DNA from: Mycolicibacterium celeriflavum
Lineage (GTDB): Bacteria; Actinomycetota; Actinomycetes; Mycobacteriales; Mycobacteriaceae
Assembly (NCBI RefSeq): GCF_010731795.1
Contig: NZ_AP022591.1
Coordinates: 1-64,000 of the forward strand
DNA length: 64,000 nt
Direction of reading: 5' to 3'
In this document: positions 53,108 to 61,187 of the stretch, one piece after another
How the letters are laid out: the number at the start of each line of letters is the position of its first letter
Position numbering within the stretch: position 1 is the stretch's first letter
Translations under genes and position numbers: made by a program
Notes under the pieces: model-generated
Database searches by the model: none
Seen by the model: the letters and a program-made list of their open reading frames with translations, nothing else
What the model was told of the DNA's origin: nothing

Positions 53108-53739
53108 GTTCCGAAACCAACACCGAAGAGGTCGACGTGGACACCGCGGTCACCGACGAACCGGACTCCGCGGCAGCCGAGCCGGAGTCCACGGCGGTCG
53201 AGGAAGCGGCCTCGCAACCGACCGCCAAAAGAAGGCCGAAAAGGTTGGCGGGCATCGGGAAACACCTCGGCGCCATCATGCTCACGCTCCTGCTCGTCGT
53301 GTCGGCGGGTGTCGCGGCGTGGCTGTACTTCTTCCAGTTCCGGGTGGACCAGCAGACCGACGCGGACTCTCAACAGGTCGCGTTGGAGGCGGCGAAAACC
53401 GGCACGGTGGCGCTGCTGTCGTATGCCCCGGAATCCATGGAAAAGGATTTCGCGACCGCGAAGTCGCATCTGACCGGTGACTTCCTGGACTACTACACCC
53501 AGTTCACCGAGCAGATCGTGACCCCGGCGGTCAAGGAGAAGCAGGTCAAGACCAACGCGGCCGTCGTACAGGCCGGCGTGGCCGAAATACATCCCGACTC
53601 CGCGGTGGTACTGGTCTTCGTCAACCAGACGACGACCAGCAAGGAGAACCCGGACGGGGCGTTCGCTGCGAGCGCGGTCAAGGTCGGCATGACCAAGTCC
53701 GACGGCCGCTGGCTGATCAACGCCTTCGACCCCGTGTAG
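53104..53739 (+). CDS. Mce-associated membrane protein (Mam-like)
   Basis: 211 residues, GTG 53104 overlapping the first Mam stop. Acidic N-terminus, basic KRRPKRLAG, transmembrane helix (HLGAIMLTLLLVVSAGVAAWLYF), and an extracytoplasmic domain with VALLSYAPESMEKDFATAKSHLTGDF and DGRWLINAFDPV. Paralogue of the preceding gene. In most mce operons such genes follow mceF directly; here they are 12.6 kb away but carry the region's operator-like motif. Confidence 0.88.
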   Translation: MSSETNTEEVDVDTAVTDEPDSAAAEPESTAVEEAASQPTAKRRPKRLAGIGKHLGAIMLTLLLVVSAGVAAWLYFFQFRVDQQTDADSQQVALEAAKTGTVALLSYAPESMEKDFATAKSHLTGDFLDYYTQFTEQIVTPAVKEKQVKTNAAVVQAGVAEIHPDSAVVLVFVNQTTTSKENPDGAFAASAVKVGMTKSDGRWLINAFDPV

Positions 53740-53749
53740 CGTCGCCGCC

Positions 53750-54451
53750 GTGACGGCGTCTCCTGACCAACGTCTCTCGGCGATCGTGCCGTTGCCGTCA
53801 GCAGAACACACTGCGGCGGTGTTCCACCCACTTGCGGGTCACGCGCCCCTGGCGCGCGTCGTGCGGCATTGCCTGGACGCGGTCGCCGATCCAGCCCGTG
53901 TCGTCGTGGCGGTCGCCGAACACCTTGCCGGGGAGGTCCGCGAGCTACTCACCCGCGAAGGAATGCCCGCGGTTGCGGTGGCAGTGACCGACGGGTCCGC
54001 CACCCGGGAACAATGTTTGACAGCCGCGCTCGAATACGTTGTGCGCCAGCCTGTTTCAACGCTGTTCGTGCTCGTGTACGACGTCCGGCAACCGCTGACC
54101 CCGTCGGGATTGGCGGACCGGGTGATCGAGCGCCTGGTGGACGGAGCTCCCGTGGTGCTGCCCGTGCTGCCGGTCACCGACAGCGTGAAAGTCGTCGACG
54201 AGCGCGGGGCGGTCATCACGTCGGTGGATCGCTCGACCCTTCAGGCCGTGCAGTTCCCGCGCGGATTCGCCGCCGATCACCTCGCTCGGTTGCTCACCGA
54301 GTCGGCCGGTGAGTTCGACGAGGCCGTCGCGGCGATTCGTTCGGCCACGCCGATCACCACCGTCGTCGGCGACACGCAGGCCGTCATCGCCGAACTGCCG
54401 CGCGACGCCTCGTTCCTCGAGGCGCTCATGGCGAGTCACCATTCGTGCTGA
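53750..54451 (+). CDS. IspD-like nucleotidyltransferase, divergent paralogue
   Basis: 233 residues, GTG start, 10 bp after the Mam gene. Rossmann-like IspD outline: VARVVRHCLDAV, VVVAVAEHLAGEVREL, VTDGSATREQCLTAALEYV (SRxxSVxxGL-like region), VYDVRQPLTPSGLADRV (in place of HDAARP) and DSVKVVDERGAVITSVDRSTLQAVQFPRGF (TPQxF-like). The N-terminal AAGxGxR nucleotide loop reads VPLPSAEHTAAVFHPLAG, so CTP binding is probably lost or changed. Convergent with a canonical IspD-like gene, overlapping by 26 bp. Confidence 0.75.
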   Translation: MTASPDQRLSAIVPLPSAEHTAAVFHPLAGHAPLARVVRHCLDAVADPARVVVAVAEHLAGEVRELLTREGMPAVAVAVTDGSATREQCLTAALEYVVRQPVSTLFVLVYDVRQPLTPSGLADRVIERLVDGAPVVLPVLPVTDSVKVVDERGAVITSVDRSTLQAVQFPRGFAADHLARLLTESAGEFDEAVAAIRSATPITTVVGDTQAVIAELPRDASFLEALMASHHSC

Positions 54452-55148
54452 CGCCGGCCAAGAGATGCTCGGCGATCGCGATGTCGCGCGCGAAAGTGAC
54501 CTTGATGTTGCGCAGTTCGCCCGGAAACGTATGCACCGCAACATCGGTGAACGCCTCGATGCACGACGACGTATCGGTGCCCTCGAAGCGGTGACGCTCC
54601 GCGCTGCGGTACGCCTCGAGCAGCGGGACGGCCCGGAAGGCCTGCGGCGTCTGCACCCGAACCAGCGTTGGCGCTCCAGCCGGTTGCTGTAGCTCGGTGG
54701 TCACCACATCGGTCAGCGGCAACGCGGGTATGGCACCGCCGAACTCGCGCGCGACCGCGAGCGCGCGGGCGAACATCTCCGGGCCGGCCACCGGCCGCGC
54801 GGCGTCGTGAATCAGCACCACGTCGATCGACCCGGACTCGATCGCGGCGGTGAGATGGCGCAGCACGTTGAGCTCCGAACTGTGCCGGCTGTCACCGCCC
54901 TCGACGAACTCCACCCGGGCCATTGGCAATTCGCGCGCCACCACGTCGCGAGCCAGGTCGAGCTCGCCGCGCCGGTAGACCAACACGATGCGCTCGACGT
55001 CGGACACTCGGCTGAGAGTCTCCAGCGACCACGCCACCATCGGCCGACCCGCCAGCGGAAGGTAGGCCTTGTTGCCGGCGGCACCGACCCTGGCCCCCAT
55101 GCCCGCGGCCAGCACCACGGCCACGGCGTGGGGTTCCCGGATGCTCAT
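54426..55148 (-). CDS. ispD: 2-C-methyl-D-erythritol 4-phosphate cytidylyltransferase-like (IspD family)
   Basis: 240 residues. The motifs expected of IspD are present: VVLAAGMGARVGAAGNKAYLPLAGRPM (nucleotide loop with Lys), EGGDSRHSSELNVL, VLIHDAARPVAGPEM, TDVVTTELQQ, VQTPQAFRAVPL and EGTDTSS. It would transfer CMP to methylerythritol phosphate in the non-mevalonate isoprenoid route. There is no ispF beside it, unlike the usual mycobacterial ispD-ispF pair, so it may be a second copy with a different substrate. Start ATG 55148. Confidence 0.82.
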   Translation of the reverse strand: MSIREPHAVAVVLAAGMGARVGAAGNKAYLPLAGRPMVAWSLETLSRVSDVERIVLVYRRGELDLARDVVARELPMARVEFVEGGDSRHSSELNVLRHLTAAIESGSIDVVLIHDAARPVAGPEMFARALAVAREFGGAIPALPLTDVVTTELQQPAGAPTLVRVQTPQAFRAVPLLEAYRSAERHRFEGTDTSSCIEAFTDVAVHTFPGELRNIKVTFARDIAIAEHLLAGVSTNGDSP

Positions 55149-55255
55149 CCCCGTATCTTGGCACTGACCGCGCTCGCCGCCCGCACAGGCGGACGGCCCT
55201 GCCTGGATCGCTGCCATGCACTGCGGTGGGAATGTAGCGGAGGAGGACGGCGACG

Positions 55256-56506
55256 ATGAGCGAGACAGAGCACCCACCGCCGGCCATACCGCACCGGGTG
55301 CGCAGGATGTCCGGTCGCGATCCCGACGAGCAGCACCGCGTGGCCACGCCGCTGGAACTGCTCTTCGATCTGACGTTCGTGGTCGCGTTCGGCATCGCGG
55401 CCAACGAGTTCGCCCACCTGCTCGCCGAGAACCACGTCGGCCCGGGGCTGCTCGGTTTCGCGTTCGCGACCTTCGCGGTGTGCTGGGCGTGGATCAACTT
55501 CAGTTGGTTCGCGTCGGCCTACGACACCGACGACTGGATCTACCGGCTGATGACCATGCTGCAGATGGTCGGCGTCATCGTCATGGCGCTCGGGTTCCCG
55601 CCGATGTTCGCGTCCATCGACCATGGTGGACACGTCGACAACCGGGTCATGGTCGCCGGGTACGTCGTGATGCGTATCGCCTTGGTGGGGCAGTGGTTAC
55701 GGGCCGCCGCGCAGGACCCCCAGCACCGCTCCGCATGCCTGACGTACGTAGCCGCCGTCACCTTCGCTCAGGCGCTGTGGATCGTCAGCATCTTCCTGGA
55801 CACGTCGGGACCGGTGACATTGGTGATCGTCGTCGTGCTGATCGGAATCGAGACGCTGGGCCCACTGCTCGCGGAGACCCGTCGTGGCGGCACGCCGTGG
55901 CACGCCCACCACATCGCCGAACGCTACGGGCTGCTGACGATCATCGCGCTCGGCGAGGGGGTGGTCGGCACGGTCGCGTCGTTGACGGCGGTGGTCAACT
56001 CACAGGGCTGGACGTTCGATGCCGCGTTCGTCGTCGTGGCCGGCATCGGGCTCACGTTCGCGATGTGGTGGATGTACTTCCTGATGCCGCAGGCCGAGCG
56101 ACTGCACACCCGGCGCGACCGGTCCTTCTGGTTCGGGTACTTCCCGATGGTGATGCTGGGCGCCATCGTCGCGACCGGTGCCGGTCTGCATGCGGCCGCC
56201 TACTACATCGAGCACCATTCCGAACTCGGCTCGGTCGGAACCGTGCTGACGGTCGCCGTGCCCGTGGGCATCTTCGTGGTGTCGGTGTACGCGCTCCACG
56301 CGCTCATGGTGCGCTCGGTGGCGGCCGTGCATGTGCTGCTGATCGGGCTCACCGTCGCGGTGCTCGGCTTGGCGGTGTGGCTTGCGGCGGCGGGGATCTC
56401 GATGGCCAACTGCCTGCTGGTCGTCACGTTGGCGCCGATCGCGACCGTCGTCGGCCACGAAATCATCGGAGGAAACCGCCGCTCGCGGACCGGTTTGCGG
56501 ACCTGA
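55256..56506 (+). CDS. Low temperature requirement protein A (LtrA) family membrane protein
   Basis: 416 residues, about ten or more membrane helices. Opening HRVATPLELLFDLTFVVAFGIAANEFAHL is diagnostic of the LtrA family, as are FAVCWAWINFSWFASAYDTDDW and HIAERYGLLTIIALGEGVVG. Transport or stress role suspected in the family, not established. Divergent from the IspD gene; unrelated to the catabolic region. Confidence 0.9.
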   Translation: MSETEHPPPAIPHRVRRMSGRDPDEQHRVATPLELLFDLTFVVAFGIAANEFAHLLAENHVGPGLLGFAFATFAVCWAWINFSWFASAYDTDDWIYRLMTMLQMVGVIVMALGFPPMFASIDHGGHVDNRVMVAGYVVMRIALVGQWLRAAAQDPQHRSACLTYVAAVTFAQALWIVSIFLDTSGPVTLVIVVVLIGIETLGPLLAETRRGGTPWHAHHIAERYGLLTIIALGEGVVGTVASLTAVVNSQGWTFDAAFVVVAGIGLTFAMWWMYFLMPQAERLHTRRDRSFWFGYFPMVMLGAIVATGAGLHAAAYYIEHHSELGSVGTVLTVAVPVGIFVVSVYALHALMVRSVAAVHVLLIGLTVAVLGLAVWLAAAGISMANCLLVVTLAPIATVVGHEIIGGNRRSRTGLRT

Positions 56507-56527
56507 TGCCCCGGGTACGCGTCTTGC

Positions 56528-56947
56528 ATGCCGAAGACAACGAAGGGTGGTAGTGCCCGAAAGAGCGAACTGCCGAGCACGCTGAAGAAGTCGGACGCCA
56601 AGGCCCAGCGGACCTTCGCCAAGGCGCATGACGCCGCGGCCAAGGAGTACGGCGAAGGTCAACGCGCGCACCGAGTCGCCTACAGCGCGCTCAAGCACAG
56701 CTACGAGAAGGTCGGCGACCACTGGGAGCCCAAGTCCAAGAAGGGTCCGTCAGACCGTCGAGCACGTAGCGGTGGCCCTAATGCCAAGGGGGACACCGCG
56801 GAGGGCGTCAATGCGAACTCTTCCAAGAAACATCTGATGGAAGTCGCTCGGCGGCTGGATGTTTCGGGACGGTCGACGATGTCGAAGGACGAACTGGTAT
56901 CGGCGATCAAGAAGGCGAACCGCCGCGCGACTGCCCGCAGCCGCTAG
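56528..56947 (+). CDS. ChaB-like/Rho N-terminal domain protein
   Basis: 139 residues, basic. N-terminal ChaB-like segment (LPSTLKKSDAKAQRTFAKAHDAAAKEY, HRVAYSALKHSYEKVGDHW), a Lys/Gly linker, and a C-terminal SAP/Rho-N-like helix-turn-helix (SSKKHLMEVARRLDVSGRSTMSKDELVSAIKKANR) likely to bind nucleic acid. Starts 22 bp after LtrA. Function not defined. Confidence 0.85.
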   Translation: MPKTTKGGSARKSELPSTLKKSDAKAQRTFAKAHDAAAKEYGEGQRAHRVAYSALKHSYEKVGDHWEPKSKKGPSDRRARSGGPNAKGDTAEGVNANSSKKHLMEVARRLDVSGRSTMSKDELVSAIKKANRRATARSR

Positions 56948-56966
56948 TTCGGATTTCGTCAAGGCC

Positions 56967-58271
56967 CTAGGCGGGCCGGGTATCCAGCCCTTCCAGCAGC
57001 ATTCTCTCCTGCTCGACCATCATCAGCCTGCGAGTCTTGCGCCGGGTGATGACGATGCCGACCACCGCCAGCGCCCAGATCGCGTACTGCACGATCCAGG
57101 CCGCCCGGAACGAGTCGAACGAGATCTCCCCGGCGGTGTCGAGGATGACCCCCATCGCCTGCATCACCAACAGCGAGGCGATGAAGCCGCCCATGTTGAC
57201 CAGGCCGGAAGCGGTGCCCAGCGTGGCGCTCGGATTGAAGGTCCGCGCGAAGTCGAAGCCGACCATCGACCCGGGACCGCCCACCGAGATCACCACGATC
57301 AGCACCACCAGCAGCCAGAGCGGCGCCGGCCCCGGCAACGCCAACACCACGGTCCACATCAACGCGTTGCTGGCGATGATCGCCAGGACAAGCCGGGAGC
57401 GCCGGTGTGGGCGCCGTCCGGTGAAGATGCCGATCAGCACGCCCGCCGTGATGGCGGCCAGCACCGAAACCGTCAACAACGTGCCTGCCAACCCGGCCGA
57501 AAGGCTCTGAGCACTGGTCAGATACGGGACACCCCACATCAGCGCGAACACGGTCACCGAGAACTGGGTGCCCATGTGGGTGAAGAACCCAAGCCGGGTG
57601 CCAGGCCGCAGCCAGACAGTCTTGACGCTGGTCAGCGTCTCGCGCACGGAGATCGTCTCTACCTCGACCGCGTTGCCGTTCGGAGTGTTCTTCACCAGCG
57701 CCACGGTCAGGACCATCGACAGCACGCCCAGAGCGGCCACCGACGCGTATGCCGTGGACCAGCCCCAAGCGTTGAGAACGGCGAAGAACGGGACCGCCGA
57801 AAGGATCTGACCGAGCTGCCCGCAGATTCCGGTCAGCTGGGTGACCAGAGGAACCTGTCGGTGACTGAACCAGTGCGGCACCAGCCGCAGCACCGAGATG
57901 AACGTGACTGCGTCGCCCAAGCCCAGCAGCGCTCGCGCGCCGATGGCGGTCGGCAGCGATTCGGTGAACGCGAGCGCGAGTTGGCCGGTCGCCATCAGCG
58001 TGGCGCCGACGAGGATCAAATTCTTGGAGCCGAAGCGGTCCAGCAGCAAACCCGCGGGCACCTGCGCGCCGGCGTAGACGATGACCTGCAGGACGACGAA
58101 CGTCGACAGCAGGCTGGGACTGGCTTGGAACCGTTCTGCCGCATCGAGGCCGGAGACGCCCAACGTGGTGCGGTCGAGAACTGCAACGATGTATGCGAAC
58201 AGTCCGGTGGCCCAGACGATCCAGGGACGCACACCGAACCTTTCCGATGATTGATAAGTCTGACTTTTCAA
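56967..58271 (-). CDS. Major facilitator superfamily transporter
   Basis: About 434 residues with 12 predicted helices. It has PWIVWATGLFAYIVAVLDRTTLG, the loop 2-3 motif QVPAGLLLDRFGSKNLIL (G-x3-D-R-x-G), RALLGLGDAVTFISVLRLVPHWF and FTGRRPHRRSRLVLA. Start TTG 58271 or GTG 58364 (adds 31 residues). Resembles nitrate/nitrite- and hexuronate-type facilitators in its D-R-T-T-L-G opening; the substrate is unclear. Divergent from a MerR gene. Confidence 0.85.
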   Translation of the reverse strand: MKSQTYQSSERFGVRPWIVWATGLFAYIVAVLDRTTLGVSGLDAAERFQASPSLLSTFVVLQVIVYAGAQVPAGLLLDRFGSKNLILVGATLMATGQLALAFTESLPTAIGARALLGLGDAVTFISVLRLVPHWFSHRQVPLVTQLTGICGQLGQILSAVPFFAVLNAWGWSTAYASVAALGVLSMVLTVALVKNTPNGNAVEVETISVRETLTSVKTVWLRPGTRLGFFTHMGTQFSVTVFALMWGVPYLTSAQSLSAGLAGTLLTVSVLAAITAGVLIGIFTGRRPHRRSRLVLAIIASNALMWTVVLALPGPAPLWLLVVLIVVISVGGPGSMVGFDFARTFNPSATLGTASGLVNMGGFIASLLVMQAMGVILDTAGEISFDSFRAAWIVQYAIWALAVVGIVITRRKTRRLMMVEQERMLLEGLDTRPA

Positions 58272-58490
58272 TCGTTCCGTACGAGGGTCCTGGTGGCCAA
58301 TCCTCTTGCGGTGAGTTCGCTCACCTAGCCCCCGAAACTCAGGTGAAGTTGGCTGAGAGTGCACCTTCCGTGCGCCAGCCGCCTAGCCGTTGTTGATAAC
58401 AGCGCTGATAGGGACAGCCGCGTGGGCTTGCTGGCAAACTCCGATGAGACCACGTCGACCTTCGCTCGCAAACGCCGACACGCGGTTACA

Positions 58491-59264
58491 GTGATCCCAT
58501 GGAGCGTCGCGGCGTTGGCTGAGTACCGCCTCGATGAACTGGCGCAGATCTCCGGTGTCAGCGCCCGCAACATCCGCGCCTACCGCGAACGTGGCCTGCT
58601 CGATCCGCCGCGGCGAGTCGGCCGCTCGGCGTTCTACGACGACTATCACCTGTCGCAGCTGCGCACCATCAACCAGTTGCACCGCCGTGGTTTCAGCTCG
58701 GCCCACATCGCCGAGTTCTTCGCCAGCCTCCGGCGAGGCGCCGATCTCGCCGACATTCTCGGAATTCAACGGGCCGTCCTGGGCCCGAGAACCGAATCCG
58801 GTGACGCCGGGCCCACGGCGGCCGACACCGCGGTGGAAGCGCTCGACATCGACCCCGACAGCGACGAGGGGCGCCGGCTGGTCGAGTACGGCCTGGCACA
58901 ACTGGCCGACGGTGTCATGAGGTTGACCGATCCCGCGATGGCGCAAGTCGTGGCGCGCGCGGCGGACCAGCACGGCTACGTCAGTGCGCTGCTGCAGATC
59001 TTCGAGGCCTCTGGCCGGGCGATCGACGGGCTGGCGGAGGGGTTCTTACACGTGCTCGACGAATGCGTGGCCGCGCGGTTCGGTGAGGGCCGGGGGCCCC
59101 GGCCCGAGGAGGCCGAAGAGCTGGGCCGGTTGGTGCGCGACTACCGCGACCTGTGGACGAGCGTGGTGTCGCTTCGCCTGGACAAGGCGTTGCAAGAGCA
59201 CACGGCGGGCGCCGGCTCCAGGTACGCCGAAGGCGTCGTGCTCAGCGGCCGCCGCGAGTCCTGA
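58491..59264 (+). CDS. MerR family transcriptional regulator
   Basis: 257 residues from GTG 58491 (TTG 58515 is also possible). N-terminal winged HTH: YRLDELAQISGVSARNIRAYRERGLLDPPRRVGRSAFYDDYHLSQLRTINQL is the MerR domain by content; the distinctive pieces are GVSARNIRAYRERGLL and FYDDYHLSQL. The C-terminal region has no Cys metal site and is helical. Likely controls the divergent MFS transporter. Confidence 0.88.
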   Translation: MIPWSVAALAEYRLDELAQISGVSARNIRAYRERGLLDPPRRVGRSAFYDDYHLSQLRTINQLHRRGFSSAHIAEFFASLRRGADLADILGIQRAVLGPRTESGDAGPTAADTAVEALDIDPDSDEGRRLVEYGLAQLADGVMRLTDPAMAQVVARAADQHGYVSALLQIFEASGRAIDGLAEGFLHVLDECVAARFGEGRGPRPEEAEELGRLVRDYRDLWTSVVSLRLDKALQEHTAGAGSRYAEGVVLSGRRES

Positions 59265-59267
59265 ACT

Positions 59268-60473
59268 TCACCCCTTGATCTGCTGCCACCTGGCGGTCCA
59301 CTCGTCGTACGTCGTGCAGTCGTCGCCGGTGCCGTCGACGCAGTCCTTCTGGGGCGTGGTCCAGTAGTGGATCTTGGCGGCGAAGCCGGCGTCGGTGGCG
59401 TGGTAGATGTCGCAGAAGTCGGGCTCGGTGGTGTGCTCACAGGCCTTCACGTTCGCGGGCGCCTCACCGAAGAACTCGGCGGCTTGGGCGTTGACCTCCG
59501 GCGAGGAGATCCAGTCCATCCACTTGTACATGCAGTTGGGGTGAGCGGCCGTCGACGAGATCATCCAGGTGTCCGACCAACCGGTGGAGCCCTCCTTGGG
59601 CAGCACCGTGTTGACCTGAACCTTGTTGCGCGCGCCGATCGTGTTGGCGATCACCTGCCAGGTGGTGCCGATGACCGAGGCGCCGGACTCGAAGGCCTGC
59701 ACCTCCTTGGTGTAGTCCGACCAGTACTCGCCGATGTTCATGCGTTGCTTCTCGAGCAGTTCGACCGCGGCGTCGAGTTGTTCACCGGTCAAGGAGTACG
59801 GATCCTCAATTCCCAGTGCGGGTTTCGTCTTGGACAGGTACAACGCCGCGTCGGCGATGTAGATGGGGGAGTCGTATGCGGTGACCTTGCCCTTGTACCT
59901 GTCGGCGTCGTCGAACACCGCGGCCCACGAGTTGGGCGCGTCGCGGACGACCTCGATGTTGTACATCAGCAGGTTGGCGCCCCAGCCGTGCGGAATGCCG
60001 TACATCTGGCCGTCGACCGAATTCCACGATTTGTCCTTGAGGAACGACGAAATGTCTTCGTAGTTCGGCACCAGCGAGGTGTTGACGGGTGCCACATCGC
60101 CGGCGTAGATGAGGCGTAGCGTTGCATCGCCGGATGCCGAGACGCCGTCGTAGTTCCCGCTGCGCATCAACCGGACCATCTCGTCGGAGGTGTTTCCGAG
60201 CGTCACCTCCGTCTGACAGCCGGTCTGTTGTTCGAATGGCGTCACCCAGTCGGCGTCGCGGTTGTTGGAGCCGTCTTCGGCGTAGCCCGCCCAGGCGACC
60301 AAGTTGAGCCGTCCTTCGCCGGCGCCGACCGCGGCGAGCGGTTCGAGTTCGGGAAGCGTCTGGCCGGTCGCCGAACTCCGCTCGCCCGAACACGCGGTCG
60401 TCAGTGCCAGCACGACGGCGGCGCAGACGATGACGATCGAACCGGTTCGCGCGGCGCCCGGCATGAGCGGCAT
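59268..60473 (-). CDS. ABC transporter substrate-binding lipoprotein, spermidine/putrescine (PotD)-like
   Basis: 401 residues. Signal peptide with lipobox-like LTTAC (Cys28). Mature part: RLNLVAWAGYAEDGSNN, TGCQTEVTLGNTSDEMVRLM, YDGVSASGDATLRLI, YGIPHGWGANLLMYN, TWMISSTAAHPNCMYKWMDWISSPEVNAQAA-type PotD layout with the Trp-Ala-Gly-Tyr start. Binds a polyamine or similar cation. No permease or ATPase gene is adjacent in the window. Ends 4 bp from the MerR stop, convergent. Confidence 0.87.
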   Translation of the reverse strand: MPLMPGAARTGSIVIVCAAVVLALTTACSGERSSATGQTLPELEPLAAVGAGEGRLNLVAWAGYAEDGSNNRDADWVTPFEQQTGCQTEVTLGNTSDEMVRLMRSGNYDGVSASGDATLRLIYAGDVAPVNTSLVPNYEDISSFLKDKSWNSVDGQMYGIPHGWGANLLMYNIEVVRDAPNSWAAVFDDADRYKGKVTAYDSPIYIADAALYLSKTKPALGIEDPYSLTGEQLDAAVELLEKQRMNIGEYWSDYTKEVQAFESGASVIGTTWQVIANTIGARNKVQVNTVLPKEGSTGWSDTWMISSTAAHPNCMYKWMDWISSPEVNAQAAEFFGEAPANVKACEHTTEPDFCDIYHATDAGFAAKIHYWTTPQKDCVDGTGDDCTTYDEWTARWQQIKG

Positions 60474-61187
60474 CTGCTACTCCTCCAGCAGTCGCATCGC
60501 CGCCGGTGCGCCGACCGCATCCGAGGGCATAACCAATCCTAAGAACGTGTGTCATCGGACAGTGGTTCATTGGCGCCCCGCGTGTCCGCGTAGCTCGGCA
60601 ACCCGCCCCACAGTTGAGATTTTGATACAGCTGTGCGGACCTCAATCACATCTTGAAGCCGCGCTACGGGCAGTGGGACTAAACCTTACCGATCAGTAAG
60701 TCGCGCCAGCAAACAAATTTCAGTGGCCGACGGTCTCGAGAAGACAGATCACGCCCGAATGTCTCCTTTTGGCGCGGCGATGCTGCTGGTCGGACGGGCC
60801 GGAAATTTTTACATAACGATTAGATAACAATACTGCCTTGATCAGCGCAGTTCTGCCTACTCGACCGTAACCACCTGCATGCAGGACGTTTGTCCCGAAT
60901 GGCTTCCGCCGGTATGGAACTGCGCGTTATCCCATGGCGGGTTACCCGAGCGTAGAACTGATCAGTAACCATTTTGGAGGCCAAAAAGCGTCTCCTCTTA
61001 TGACACTCTTAGTACGGCTGGAGTGCACGGAAGGCGGTGCGCGAGGCACCGCGAGACCGCCCGCCCGGACCAGTCGGGATTCAATGCCGAATCGCGTGGC
61101 GCCGCGGCAAGGACACGGCAGCGCGCGGAGCGCCTTCAGACACAGTCGACGACGAGCATGACGCGGGACAGAGGGAGATAACCAGAC
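60474..61187. other. 714-bp fas upstream region, no gene recognised
   Basis: Lower GC than surroundings, with AT-rich stretches near 60805-60835 (TTTTTACATAACGATTAGAT) that could carry a promoter. Small open frames here (for example 60934-61161) have no family resemblance and atypical composition. It contains GATCAG-centred repeats that may be regulator sites. The divergent lipoprotein gene starts at its left edge. Confidence 0.7.
60685..60700. promoter_or_regulatory. Candidate regulator site upstream of fas
   Basis: CTTACCGATCAGTAAG pairs at 7 of 8 arm positions. A related core GATCAGTAA recurs at 60960-60968 and TTGATCAG at 60838-60845. A TetR-type activator (FasR) is known to bind inverted repeats upstream of mycobacterial fas; assigning this site to FasR is inference. 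Confidence 0.4.

Noticed and set aside
55216..56553. Rightward 445-residue Arg/His-rich ORF over LtrA
   Set aside because: Off-frame shadow of the LtrA gene, which has clear transmembrane and family motifs in its own frame.
60934..61161. Small rightward ORF in the fas upstream gap
   Set aside because: No recognised motif, weak start context, composition unlike neighbouring proteins.
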